Part shown: positions 1-7,640 of the stretch, piece by piece
Layout: each line of letters begins with the position of its first letter
Position numbering within the stretch: position 1 is the stretch's first letter
DNA from: Chara braunii
Lineage: Eukaryota > Streptophyta > Charophyceae > Charales > Characeae
Length of the DNA: 20,787 bases
Direction: 5' to 3'
NCBI GenBank assembly: GCA_003427395.1
Contig: BFEA01000003.1
Span: forward strand, 9,443,448-9,464,234
The notes under the pieces: model-generated
Database searches by the model: none
The model's input: only the letters and a program-made list of their open reading frames with translations
Told to the model about the DNA's origin: nothing
Program-made: the position numbers and the translations under genes

Positions 1-87
1 CAAATTCTACTATAAGATCACCTGCCCCAGTGTCCCCCCCCAAGCTTTAAGATCCTCAAATCCACTCAAACAAGGAGGCACCAGTGC

Positions 88-97
88 GCCACGTGGC
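88..97. promoter_or_regulatory. Perfect G-box palindrome GCCACGTGGC, copy 1
   Basis: The ten bases are a perfect palindrome with the CACGTG core bound by plant bZIP and bHLH factors. The same ten bases recur at 168-177 and 1595-1604. Regulatory use is inferred only from the motif and its repetition. Confidence 0.35.
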
Positions 98-167
98 CGA
101 ACGCAACAATTTCACTTCGCAATTCTGATACCTATCCGCACTGCGCCTTTCTGCACCTTTCTGCGCC

Positions 168-177
168 GCCACGTGGC
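168..177. promoter_or_regulatory. Perfect G-box palindrome GCCACGTGGC, copy 2
   Basis: Identical to the site at 88-97. It is followed by aaaag, and the copy at 1595-1604 is followed by aaaac, so the shared stretch is GCCACGTGGCAAAA. This suggests either a common regulatory element or a shared repeat origin. Confidence 0.35.
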
Positions 178-386
178 AAAAGTAGTTTATTACGGAATCG
201 CCATATCCCCCCATGATCCATGTGATCAGTGGATAAGCCAAGATCTCTCACCACATCACCAGTAAAACAGAGACTCAGATCAAGGAACAAAGTCATATCA
301 GATTACCTACAACAGCCTCCCCCCACGATCCTCACAGTCTGTGAGCTCACATTAGACGGGGAGCATCGATGCAATTAAAGTGCTGC

Positions 387-1484
387 CTATCCTGCCCCTT
401 CCCGCCACCATCCCTCCCCCCACATCCCCGCGCCCTCTTCCTGTTCACCACACATCCCAATCACCCAACCCTCTCGCCCCTGACCCCGATTGTTCCCCAC
501 GGCATGCAGGAGAGAAAACGGGATAGGAAGAGAAGAGAGGGGGGAGAGAAACAGGCGAATCACACTTACTTCCCAACGAATACCATCGCCATGTTTGTTA
601 TTGTTGCAGGTTTTGTTATTGCATGCTATGTGATTGTTGTTGTTGTTTTTGTCGACAAGACCATCATCTTTCGTAGCTCCATAGTCAGCAGTGGAGCTAC
701 AATCGCAAAGGCCGTCCACGGTATCATCGTCGTCGTCATCGTGAAATCGCTTGTCGATCTCGCCACACAGACCCCGCCCCTCCTCGAAGGCCTTGCAACT
801 GCGCCACATCAGCGCATTCGACCGTAGCCGATCCGCGAGTCCCATGCAAGGGGACGGCCCCTCTTCCAACCCCCATGCATCATGAGCCTGCTCAGGCAGC
901 TCCCATTGCTGAACACAACCTTGATTACTCGATGGTGTCGCAGCTATAGATAGTGATGTTATCGTCATAGATGTCATAATTGGCAATATAACTGTATTAA
1001 CCACTGTTGATGTGGTTGTGGTCGATGACCGTGCTGTTATTGCCGTGGTTGATGAAACTGATGTCGTTGATGATGTTGTCGATGGTGTTGTTGCTGTCGA
1101 TGCTGTCCATGTCTCGGTATCCAGCGGACCACTCGCGTGTCTCCTCACTAGAACGCCAGCAAACATGTCTTTAACTTGCTGCAGCATCTCAACGCAGTCG
1201 TAGAAGACGTCAATCGTCCGCGCTCTGTCAATCGCATCCCGCTGTCGAAAAGAGATCTGTTCATAAATCTCCTCTTCCCACCCATCGCAGGTCTCCTCTC
1301 CCTCCAGCAGAACATCATATGGCAGATCGCTATGCACTTGACACAGCGCTGCGTACATCTCCTCCAGCTGCTGTTTGTAAATTATCACAATAGACAGCGC
1401 ATACACTTCCTCCTCAACCTGCAGGTCAAGAGGGGTTCCCCGCAGCCCCCCATGAAGTGAAGTCTCCATGCCCTCCCCAATCAT
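387..1484 (-). CDS. Hypothetical protein (candidate host gene, first exon)
   Basis: I do not recognise the product. The frame is open for 365 codons from an ATG at 1484, the first ATG after an in-frame upstream TGA. Residues 1-120 look like an ordinary folded, mostly helical domain (rich in E, Y, L and V, for example YKQQLEEMYAALCQ). Residues about 120-180 are a Thr/Ser-rich low-complexity linker. Further on come an Asp run (about residues 250-255) and Asn runs. The strand carries an excellent splice donor, GTAAGT, at 569-564. After it the frame drifts into Gly/Glu/Trp-rich sequence from C-rich DNA, so the true first exon probably ends at 570. No TATA box is seen just upstream. It could also be a retrogene or a chance frame, because overlapping antisense frames are open as well. 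Confidence 0.4.
   Translation of the reverse strand: MIGEGMETSLHGGLRGTPLDLQVEEEVYALSIVIIYKQQLEEMYAALCQVHSDLPYDVLLEGEETCDGWEEEIYEQISFRQRDAIDRARTIDVFYDCVEMLQQVKDMFAGVLVRRHASGPLDTETWTASTATTPSTTSSTTSVSSTTAITARSSTTTTSTVVNTVILPIMTSMTITSLSIAATPSSNQGCVQQWELPEQAHDAWGLEEGPSPCMGLADRLRSNALMWRSCKAFEEGRGLCGEIDKRFHDDDDDDTVDGLCDCSSTADYGATKDDGLVDKNNNNNHIACNNKTCNNNKHGDGIRWEVSVIRLFLSPLSSLPIPFSLLHAVGNNRGQGREGWVIGMCGEQEEGAGMWGEGWWREGAG
564..569 (-). other. Putative 5' splice donor (GTAAGT)
   Basis: On the minus strand the sequence reads gggaa|GTAAGTG, a full match to the plant donor consensus on the intron side. It falls inside the open frame 387-1484, where the encoded sequence changes character. No acceptor or branch point is assigned in this window. 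Confidence 0.4.
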
Positions 1485-1594
1485 TACTGATAATATTGGA
1501 GCTGTCGCTACTAAACGTCAACGTGTCAACAGTTCCACGACTGGCGTCACCCCTGTCCACGCGTCGCGGGACACCTGCATCGCCAACAGCAGGC

Positions 1595-1604
1595 GCCACG
1601 TGGC
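1595..1604. promoter_or_regulatory. Perfect G-box palindrome GCCACGTGGC, copy 3
   Basis: Third identical copy. It lies about 110 bp upstream of the start of the minus-strand candidate gene (ATG at 1484), which is a plausible promoter distance. The motif is established as a G-box in plants. Its role here is inferred. Confidence 0.4.
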
Positions 1605-1641
1605 AAAACACCACGCGCGTCTGTCGGCCGCACGTACAGGC

Positions 1642-1722
1642 CTAGCGCCCGAAGGACCTCCCCCGGGCACTAGTCAAGCCGGCAGCCCGGGCCTTGCCGG
1701 ACTGGAGGCAACGGGGCGCTAG
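1642..1722. repeat. Nested GC-rich foldback
   Basis: The outer arms are ctagcgccc (1642-1650) and gggcgctag (1714-1722). An inner pair, cccgggc (1662-1668) and gcccggg (1685-1691), is nested inside. It adjoins the point where the LINE reverse transcriptase stops matching its family, so it may mark a breakpoint or a separate small element. Confidence 0.5.
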
Positions 1723-1731
1723 CGCTAGCGC
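1716..1731. repeat. 16-bp perfect palindrome GCGCTAGCGCTAGCGC
   Basis: A self-complementary 16-mer made of two overlapping GCTAGC units. It overlaps the right arm of the foldback at 1642-1722. Confidence 0.6.
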
Positions 1732-1754
1732 AGCCTCCGATGTGCTGGGTGAGC

Positions 1755-2742
1755 TGGATGCTCTTATGAGTACTATCAAGTTGTCCGCGAACATGATCGT
1801 GGGGGGTATGTGGTGTGTTTTAATGGGGTCTTTCGACAGATTTACGAGTCTTTGTATGGACGGGTCCTTCCTAAGGAAGGATGCTATTGCCTCCATGATA
1901 AACAGAAATATAGGGGCTGCTAATGGGTCTCCTTGCCTTACAAACCTAGACATCTTATAAAGTTTCGATATATGTCCATTTACTTGAATTGCTCCATGTG
2001 CGTCATTGTATAGAATCCTAACTTATTTTCTAAAGTCCGGGCCTACTCCCATCTTTTCCATGCATTGCTGGAGGAAATACCAGTTACCTGGTCATATGCT
2101 TTCTCTAAGTCGAAGAAGAGGATTGTTGCGTTTAGTTTCTTATCTTTAATATATCTTACTGATTCGGCTAGTGTCATTACATTGTCTAGTATAAATCTGT
2201 CCGGGATGAATCCTGTTTGGTGTATGTGGAAGAAGTTTTTGGCGATTTTCCTTATTCTGTTTGCTAGAACCTTGACTATGATTTTATATGCCATTGTCAG
2301 TAACGTTATAGGTTGATAGTTTTTAATATTTGTGGGGTCTCCTTTCTTGTATAGTAGGGTGACTATTCTTGTACTGAGATACTTTCCTAGTCCTTCTGAA
2401 GCCCATGTTGTTCTTATAAACCTGCAGTACTCGTCCCCTAAGAGTTCCCAATATCTTTACCAAAATTATTTTGACATTCCGTCTTGTCTTGGCGTCTTTC
2501 CAGGTTTCATTAAGTCGAAGGCTCTTTTGATTTCATCATTTGAGATGGGAGCTTCTAGTTCCTCTGCTAGTATTGTGGGGATTGTTTTGGCCAGGTGTTT
2601 ACTGAATATTTCTCTTGCTTGTGTCACTTGTCTCGGAGTGGGTTGTTCTGTTTTAGAGGTGTGGAGGTTTTTTTACTTTTTATAAAAGGATTCTGTTATT
2701 GCGAGCATTTTCCCTGGATCTGAAGCGAGGCCTTCTTCTCCT
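1755..2742 (-). pseudogene. LINE reverse transcriptase, partial and frameshifted
   Basis: The polymerase would copy element RNA into DNA at the nicked target. In element order I see finger motifs before 2294 (LLYKKGDPTNIKNYQPITLL) and then YKIIVKVLANRI, QTGFIPDRFILDNV and FFDLEKAYDQV in the frame 2294-2043. That last motif carries the first catalytic Asp. Near 2085 the frame shifts by one base; the next frame continues as WYFLQQCMEKMG, as expected for the family. RQGDPLAAPIFLFIMEAI follows in the frame 1953-1642, and the catalytic block then reads IMFADNLIVLIRAS. The family has FADD here, so the second catalytic Asp is Asn. After about 1755 the reading turns into unrelated Ala/Ser/Arg sequence. 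Stops also break the region between 2742 and 2300. Confidence 0.85.
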
Positions 2743-4058
2743 CTAAGTTGGTGGATGGCGGGGTTTCATCCTCTTGCTCTGATTTTTTGGAAAAGATACT
2801 TCGTCATTTTTTCCCCTTCCTCCCACTTTTTGACCCTTGCTCTTAGTCTCATACCTTTGGCTTTCCATGAATTCCAGGTGCCCAATTCTGCTCTTGCTGG
2901 CAAGTGAGTTTTCATATGAAGTTTGGTCTGGGTTACTGATGAGGTACTTTTCTGCTACCTGGACTGCTGCTTCTAGCTCTTGTATGCACTGATTTCTTTT
3001 GGCTGCAAGTTTCCTAGAAGCTATGGAGGCCGCTTTCGATAAGTTGGCTATTATGTTTGGGAAGTTAGCTCCTTCCTTTTCTAAGTCTATGCATGCAAGG
3101 GTTATTGCTTCTTTCATTTGTGGGGTGTCTAGAATGAAGTTATTAATCTTGAAGAAGCTAGGGCCCTTTTGTGCTCCTGGGTCAAAGAGTAGATTAATGA
3201 AGATAGGGTTGTGGTCTAGCCCGTTGTTGTAAGGGAGTTTGCCTATTCCTATGTTATGAATTGCTCTTCTAAGAGTTTCAAATACTAAAAAATAGTCTAT
3301 TGCTGAGCTTGTTATGTGTCGTGATCTATTTCTTTTCCTAAAGGTGAATCTTTGGGTTTCTGGGTATATTGTTCTGAGTGGTTCTATTAGGTGTCTTTCC
3401 ATCATGAGTGTGATCATTTCCAGAGCTTCACTTAACTGTATTTCCTCTCTATTTGTCTGTGCTGCAGAAATCGGGTCAATAGAGGGTTCTAACACGGTAT
3501 TAAAATCGCGTACTAGTAGTAGGTGTTTAAGTGTGTCGCACCTTGCTGAGATACGTTGTATGAATTCTCTTCCCCGAGATCAGTCGTTGGGTGCATAAGC
3601 ATTTATTAGTTGAAAGACCTCTTCCTTGTAAGCGAGTGTGATTTCTATCCATCTTCGATTTTTTGTATCTGTTTGACATTGAATGATGTTGATTTGATTA
3701 GCTGCTCTTGAATTTTCGTTCCTGAGGACGGTTGTTCCTGCTGAGCCGATTCTTGGGGCTGTTGACCATTGTCTCGATTTTACATGTCTTAGTTTAGACT
3801 GTATTTTGTTGGCTATTGCTTGTGTTCTGTTGAGTTTGTTCGGTGTGTTTCTTGTATGCATACTATGTCCGGTGGATTTTTTGAGAACCAGTTGAGGTAG
3901 TTGGTCAGATTGTCCCATTTTTCGCTATAAGATAAAATTGTTGCTAGCCCGTTGACATTCCATGACATTACTGTTAACTCAGGCTTGCTCGGTCTGAGGG
4001 TGAAGTGTTGGACTCGGTCTGGTTGTGTAGCCTGAGTTATATGGTTTGGTGATGCCAT
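2743..4058 (-). pseudogene. LINE ORF2 N-terminal part: APE-type endonuclease and linker
   Basis: This domain nicks target DNA to prime reverse transcription. From 4058 the frame reads TVMSWNVNGL (catalytic Asn) and DIVCIQETH (catalytic Glu). It hits TAG at 3815-3813 after a frameshift around 3.81-3.86 kb. In the next frame (3918-3580) GTTVLRNENS and INAYAPND are typical middle endonuclease blocks. A TGA at 3582-3580 interrupts the frame, which then continues unchanged as LLLVRDFNTVLEPSID, SSAIDYFLV and LDHNPIF. The terminal Asp-His pair is at 3216-3211; the usual Ser before it is Leu. From about 3205 to 2743 the Lys/Gln/Glu-rich linker leads towards reverse transcriptase. The endonuclease blocks can be followed from end to end, so it is almost complete but disabled. 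Confidence 0.85.
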
Positions 4059-4129
4059 GGAAGGTTGCTATGGGGTCAACCTTACCTCCCCTGATACTGT
4101 TGATCTAGTTGGGGGTTGCTCCGAAGGGT

Positions 4130-4560
4130 TCAAAGCTTTGGATTCTGACCACCCGGACGCTTTTCCCCAGAGCCTGTGCCAAGTGCTCCTCTTTGTCTGC
4201 AAAAAATTTGTGTCCTTCTACCAGTGATGCCGCCACCGCTGCTCGTTCTCCTGGGATTTCTCCACCCAGAAGGCCATAGGGGATTCACTTGGACTACCTT
4301 CCATGGTTTGCATGTGAGGTAGTCTTTTATATCCGCTTCCGTTGAGTATTGGACCATGTAAGGTCTAAGATCACTGCTCATCAGGTCCCCTGTTGAGTTG
4401 AGCCACTCTTTCCTCCAATCTTCCCATGACCCCAGGATATGAGCGCTCATGGGAGCGTCATCTGAGATGTTGATTGCCAGGGTTTTTTTGCTTGGTTTGG
4501 CCAAAGCGATGAGGACCCATGATTTATTGACTGTTACTTCCCCCCATGTTAGGGATTATT
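4130..4560 (-). pseudogene. LINE segment upstream of the endonuclease, unrecognised beta-rich domain
   Basis: An open frame begins near 4556 with WGEVTVNKSWVLIALAKP. It runs through NISDDAPMSAHILGSWEDW and YMVQYSTEADIKDYLTCKPW before degenerating after about 4290 and stopping at 4130. Alternating hydrophobic residues and regular spacing suggest a real folded domain. It has no ATG at its start and joins the preceding coiled segment across a frameshift at about 4550. I cannot name the domain. It may be the C-terminal part of an ORF1-type protein or an N-terminal extension of ORF2. Confidence 0.5.
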
Positions 4561-4760
4561 GCTTTTTTCCTGCACCCTCCTTTGGCATCAAGCCTGACTG
4601 CTGTGAACGTTTCTGCGTTCTTGCCTGCAGCCAACTTTTGCAAGTTGACTGTACCGTCTGTTGTTTCCCTGTTTTGGTCCTTGAGGACCATGATTTGTGC
4701 TTTGAGGACCTCTTTTTGTCTGCCAAGGTCTTCTCTTGCATCTAGTTGCAATTCTTCTCC
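4524..4760 (-). pseudogene. LINE coiled-coil segment
   Basis: About 75 codons read as an acidic/basic helix with heptad-like spacing (EEL at the beginning, then REDLGRQKEVLKAQIMVLKD), followed by LQKLAAGKN. Such coiled coils are common in LINE ORF1 proteins, where they mediate self-association. The frame ends at a TAA (4524-4526). The adjoining segment resumes in another frame, so a small indel separates them. Confidence 0.45.
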
Positions 4761-4876
4761 CTCTGCTTTTGTCCCTTTGCCCTGGTGCTTGTTGTTGGTG
4801 TCTCTTGTTCTTTCCTTCTTCCCCCTTTGGATCTTTTGTTTGGTTTTTGGCTATCCGTGTTGGTGTAGAATTTGGG

Positions 4877-5563
4877 CTAGAAGAGGCTGTTTGTTGTGGT
4901 GTTTTTCTGATTGGCTGCTTTGTCCAGTTTGGCCCCGTAGCGCTCAGCGAAGAATTCGGACAATTCTTGTTCTTTTTTGAGAATTTCGTATTGATTGTGT
5001 GTGGGGAACAAGGTGTCCAGAGATTGCTGAGTCGGGTTGAAGTTCTGGAGGTTGAATATATGTTTCTTGTATGCTACTCTGATTTCAAATTCGATCTCCC
5101 TTTCTCTTTCCAATGTTCTGACATAATGTGACAACCAAGTGAGAGAGTCCTCATGTTCGTCCTCTTTTGTTCCTTCCCATCTGTCTTGTTCTCTTATAAT
5201 GTGAGAATTTTTTCCGCTTGATCCCTGTGACATGTTGTCATCCACACCCTCGTCTTCTTCTGTCTTGTCTTCCTTCTGGGGTAACTTGTTCATCTTCCTC
5301 ATCCATCGCGGTTCCTCCTTCCTCATTGCAGCCCTCGACCATTGCTCGCTATTTCTTCCCTTCACTGCCTGTAGATCTTCCTTCTTCTTCTGTCGTGCTT
5401 TCCAGACTTTTGACTGTCTGTGTCCGTTCCTTCTGTTGTTGTGTGGGAACCTTTGGCCCTGCTGGTTTTGTCTTGTGTTGTGCTGTTTGTGGGTGAGCTT
5501 GGTGTAGTCTGCTCGACCTTTCTTTTCAGTGGTTTGTGTGCAATACTGAGAGAAGGTTAACAA
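4877..5563 (-). pseudogene. LINE charged linker ORF (Lys/Arg/Glu/Gln-rich)
   Basis: The frame is open for 228 codons but its first ATG is only at about codon 80, so it is probably the interior of a longer ancestral protein. The first 80 codons are Gln/Asn/Arg-rich. The middle is acidic (KEDKTEEDEGVDDN). The last 90 form a likely helix-rich region (YVRTLEREREIEFEIRVAYK, ILKKEQELSEFFAERYGAKL). No catalytic motif is visible. It lies between the ORF1 zinc knuckle and the endonuclease, separated from ORF1 by a minisatellite, and shares the strand and decay of the LINE. I take it as element-derived. Confidence 0.5.
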
Positions 5564-5580
5564 CAGCCGTATTTTTCATC

Positions 5581-5851
5581 ACCACTTCAAGATGCAGCCT
5601 GCCTAAACAGGTGGTTTTCAGGGTCTTCATACCTTTCACCACTTCAGGATGCTACCTGCCTAAACAAGTGGTTTTCAGGGTCTTCGGACCTTTCACCACT
5701 TCAGGACCATTCGCGATTTTCAGACTGCCCAAAACTTTCACTTCACCACTTCAGGATGCAGCCTGCCTAAACAGGTGGTTTTCAAGCTCTTCGGACCTTT
5801 CACTACTTCAAGACCATTCAGGATTTTCAGACTGCCCAAAACTCTCACTTC
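5581..5851. repeat. Minisatellite, two unit types in the order A-A-B-A-B
   Basis: The A units (57 bp) begin at 5581, 5638 and 5745 and the B units (50 bp) at 5695 and 5802. Every unit opens with accacttca or a one-base variant. A continues with gatgcagcctgcctaaacag and B with gaccattc and gattttcagactgcccaaaa. The A+B pair of 107 bp is therefore itself repeated (5638-5744 and 5745-5851). Within A, ACCAC/GTGGT and CCTG/CAGG can pair around the loop cctaaa. Confidence 0.9.
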
Positions 5852-6134
5852 ATAATTTTCATTCCTGAATTTTCAACTACCCGTTAACCGCTTGTGCTTG
5901 CCTGCGGGTTTTCAATGTAGGTTTTTTTCGCTGTGTTGCCTGTTTTGATTAGCTCTTGCATGGTGGCTTTCCAATGCTTATCCTCTATGATTCCCTGTGT
6001 TCAAGATTTGTTTCCTCATAAAACCTCCTTCTTTATCTTCGATTTTCCGAGATCCTTTTATTTGCCATTGACTGCCATGGGGGGGATATATGTCTGTTTG
6101 GACTGTTGGTTCTCCTTGTAGCACCCATCCTCAC
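5852..6134. other. T-rich non-coding stretch inside the LINE
   Basis: No conserved coding is recognisable between the minisatellite and the last ORF1 codon. Short minus-strand frames exist but are not supported by any motif. Confidence 0.4.
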
Positions 6135-7238
6135 TTGGGATCCTCAAGCCCGTCGTCAAAAACCCATCCCCGATAGGTAGGGTCGTCGACAAACCGAAGG
6201 CCTGCCTTTGTTTCACATTCAGCCAAGTTAGCTTGTATTTGGCTAGGTTTTTCTGCTCTGTCCCTGTTGAGTGGACAATTTCTATCGGTGCCCACGTGAC
6301 CTCTTCCTCTGCACTTAAAACACCGTGGGTTGGAAGACCATCATTTTTTGGCCGTTGGATTTTTGTAACAGCCAAACATCTGGGAACTTGGGAGGAACCC
6401 CTGAGGGGACTTGAAAGCACGCGATTCTTGAATCATGGTTCGGGGCAAAAAAATATGGGCCCGAGGCCAGCTATTCAATGATTGGGTTGTTTGGATAAGC
6501 TTCAACCAGTCTTCGTTCGATGAAGTTGTGAGGACCTTCTGTGATGTTGTCGAACTGGATCCCGAAATTGTTCCGCAACATGGTTTGTCTGTGTCTGGAT
6601 GCTTCAGATTGCGGGGTACGTCTGGGTTTCCACTTAGTAACAGACACCACTCCTCTCTTGCATTTCAGACTGTTAAGGGAGATCAGGTAACGGGCATGTG
6701 CTATGTCTGGAAAGACTATCATCACTCTGTTTCGTGCTCGTTTATGGTACGTGACGTCTGATTCTGTGCTAGGTATTTCCTCCAAAGATCTGAGTGTATC
6801 CTTGACCCAGGAACGTTTCTCATTTGGGGACATATCTGCGCACTTTTGAGGAAAGTGGAAGAGGGTTGCGTGGTTATTAAACACTTCTTCAGAGTTAGAT
6901 TCATCTTCTTTTGGGTGTTGTCATATCTCCTCTTCTTGATCTTCGCTTTCCCCTTCTTTTGTCAAAATCGTCTGCTTGATGATGTTCACTTTAGCTTTGA
7001 CTTGCGTGATTGAAATGAGGAAGTCCACTGCCTTTTGACTCAGAGATTTCGAGGTTGAGATCGATGTTGAGGGTTCGTACCCCTTCTGAGAGTTGTTGGG
7101 CAATTGTGATTGTGTGCCCGTTTGGGCCTGGGGTTGTGCTGGTAATTGTCCCACTAAGTTGGGTGGGTTCCCTTATCCCATGGGGGACACTGGTTTCGGT
7201 GTCATGACCCCTTTTCCAAGTACCTCGGCGTACGACAT
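6135..7238 (-). pseudogene. LINE ORF1: nucleic-acid-binding protein with CCHC zinc knuckle, broken
   Basis: ORF1 proteins coat element RNA. I start it at the ATG at 7238-7236 (MSYAEVLGKG), because SYAEVL is typical of LINE ORF1 starts. The frame is interrupted by TAA at 7175-7173 and TGA at 6923-6921 but stays the same down to TAG at 6473-6471. Its middle (TYHKRARNRVMIVFPDIAHA, then VTKWKPRRTPQ) resembles the RRM-like/DUF4283 region of plant ORF1 proteins. Reading then continues in shifted frames as FLPRTMIQESRAFKSPQGFL, and a TGA follows. The zinc knuckle CFKCRGRGHVGTDRNC sits at 6322-6275 and the frame ends at TGA near 6135. The amino-terminal part is Gln/Pro/Ser-rich. Domain naming beyond the knuckle is by pattern only. 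Confidence 0.7.
6275..6322 (-). other. CCHC zinc knuckle of LINE ORF1
   Basis: Cysteine codons at 6322-6320 and 6313-6311, then His, then Cys at 6277-6275, give spacing CX2CX4HX6C. The retroviral standard is CX2CX4HX4C, so the last loop is two residues longer. An in-frame TGA lies a few codons upstream. Confidence 0.7.
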
Positions 7239-7640
7239 CGACCTGTTGGAGGGGGAGTATGGGCTTTTGGACGTGCCCCTCTGCGCAGTAATTACCTTCC
7301 CCCCAACGAGAGTGGAGGGTGTAGGTAGACTTACGGGATTCTTGTGAAGGACTTTGCAGAAGCTTGCCTAAATAGTGGGCTTTGGTTGGCCCTGCTGTTC
7401 GCCTTTGGGTGTTAGTAAAATTTTGTCAGCACTTGCCCTCCCCACCCGAGGAACGGGGTTTGTAGAAGTGACGCAAGCAGGTAGTATTACGATAGGAAAA
7501 GAAGTTATGTGACAACCAAAAAAAAAAAAAAAAGGGTAGCGTTTACCCTCCCCACCTGGGGAGCGTATTTGCAAACGTTAGCATGTAGTCTCCTTTGGGT
7601 GACCGTATTTGTGGGTATTATACGGAGCAATTCAAAAAGA
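7239..7640. other. Probable LINE 5' region with A16 tract and paired GC hairpins
   Basis: A related motif occurs twice in this stretch: ccctccccacccgaggaacg around 7435 and ccctccccacctggggagcg around 7546. The second folds as CTCCCC/GGGGAG. Between them is a run of sixteen A at 7518-7533. Upstream of the ORF1 ATG the minus-strand frame is open back to a TAG near 7367 without another ATG. No promoter motif is recognised. Confidence 0.4.

Larger units (their letters stand above)
1..386. other. Non-coding flank with G-box palindromes and a short 10-bp repeat
   Basis: No convincing gene is seen here. The stretch has two copies of the palindrome GCCACGTGGC (88-97 and 168-177). It also has three imperfect tandem decamers of the type ctgcgccttt at 141-170. 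The 61-codon minus-strand frame at 56-241 has no recognisable features and I do not call it. If the gene on the minus strand at 387-1484 is real, this stretch lies downstream of its first exon and could be intron or a further exon. Confidence 0.5.
1755..7238 (-). mobile_element. Degenerate L1-like LINE, 3'-truncated
   Basis: Read on the minus strand, the order is ORF1 with a CCHC zinc knuckle (7238-6135), a charged and coiled segment (5563-4130), an APE-type endonuclease (4058-3205), a linker, and a reverse transcriptase that breaks off near 1755. This is the standard layout of plant L1-like non-LTR retrotransposons. The RT thumb, any RNase H domain and the 3' tail are missing. At least three in-frame stops and several frameshifts show that it is dead. 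Truncation of the 3' end is unusual, since failed reverse transcription normally removes the 5' end. A later deletion or rearrangement at the 1.7-kb foldback is therefore likely. No target-site duplication was found. Confidence 0.85.

Noticed and set aside
369-827. 152-codon plus-strand frame with a very hydrophobic stretch
   Set aside because: The Val/Ile/Phe-rich part is the antisense reading of Asn/Asp repeat codons of the minus-strand candidate gene.
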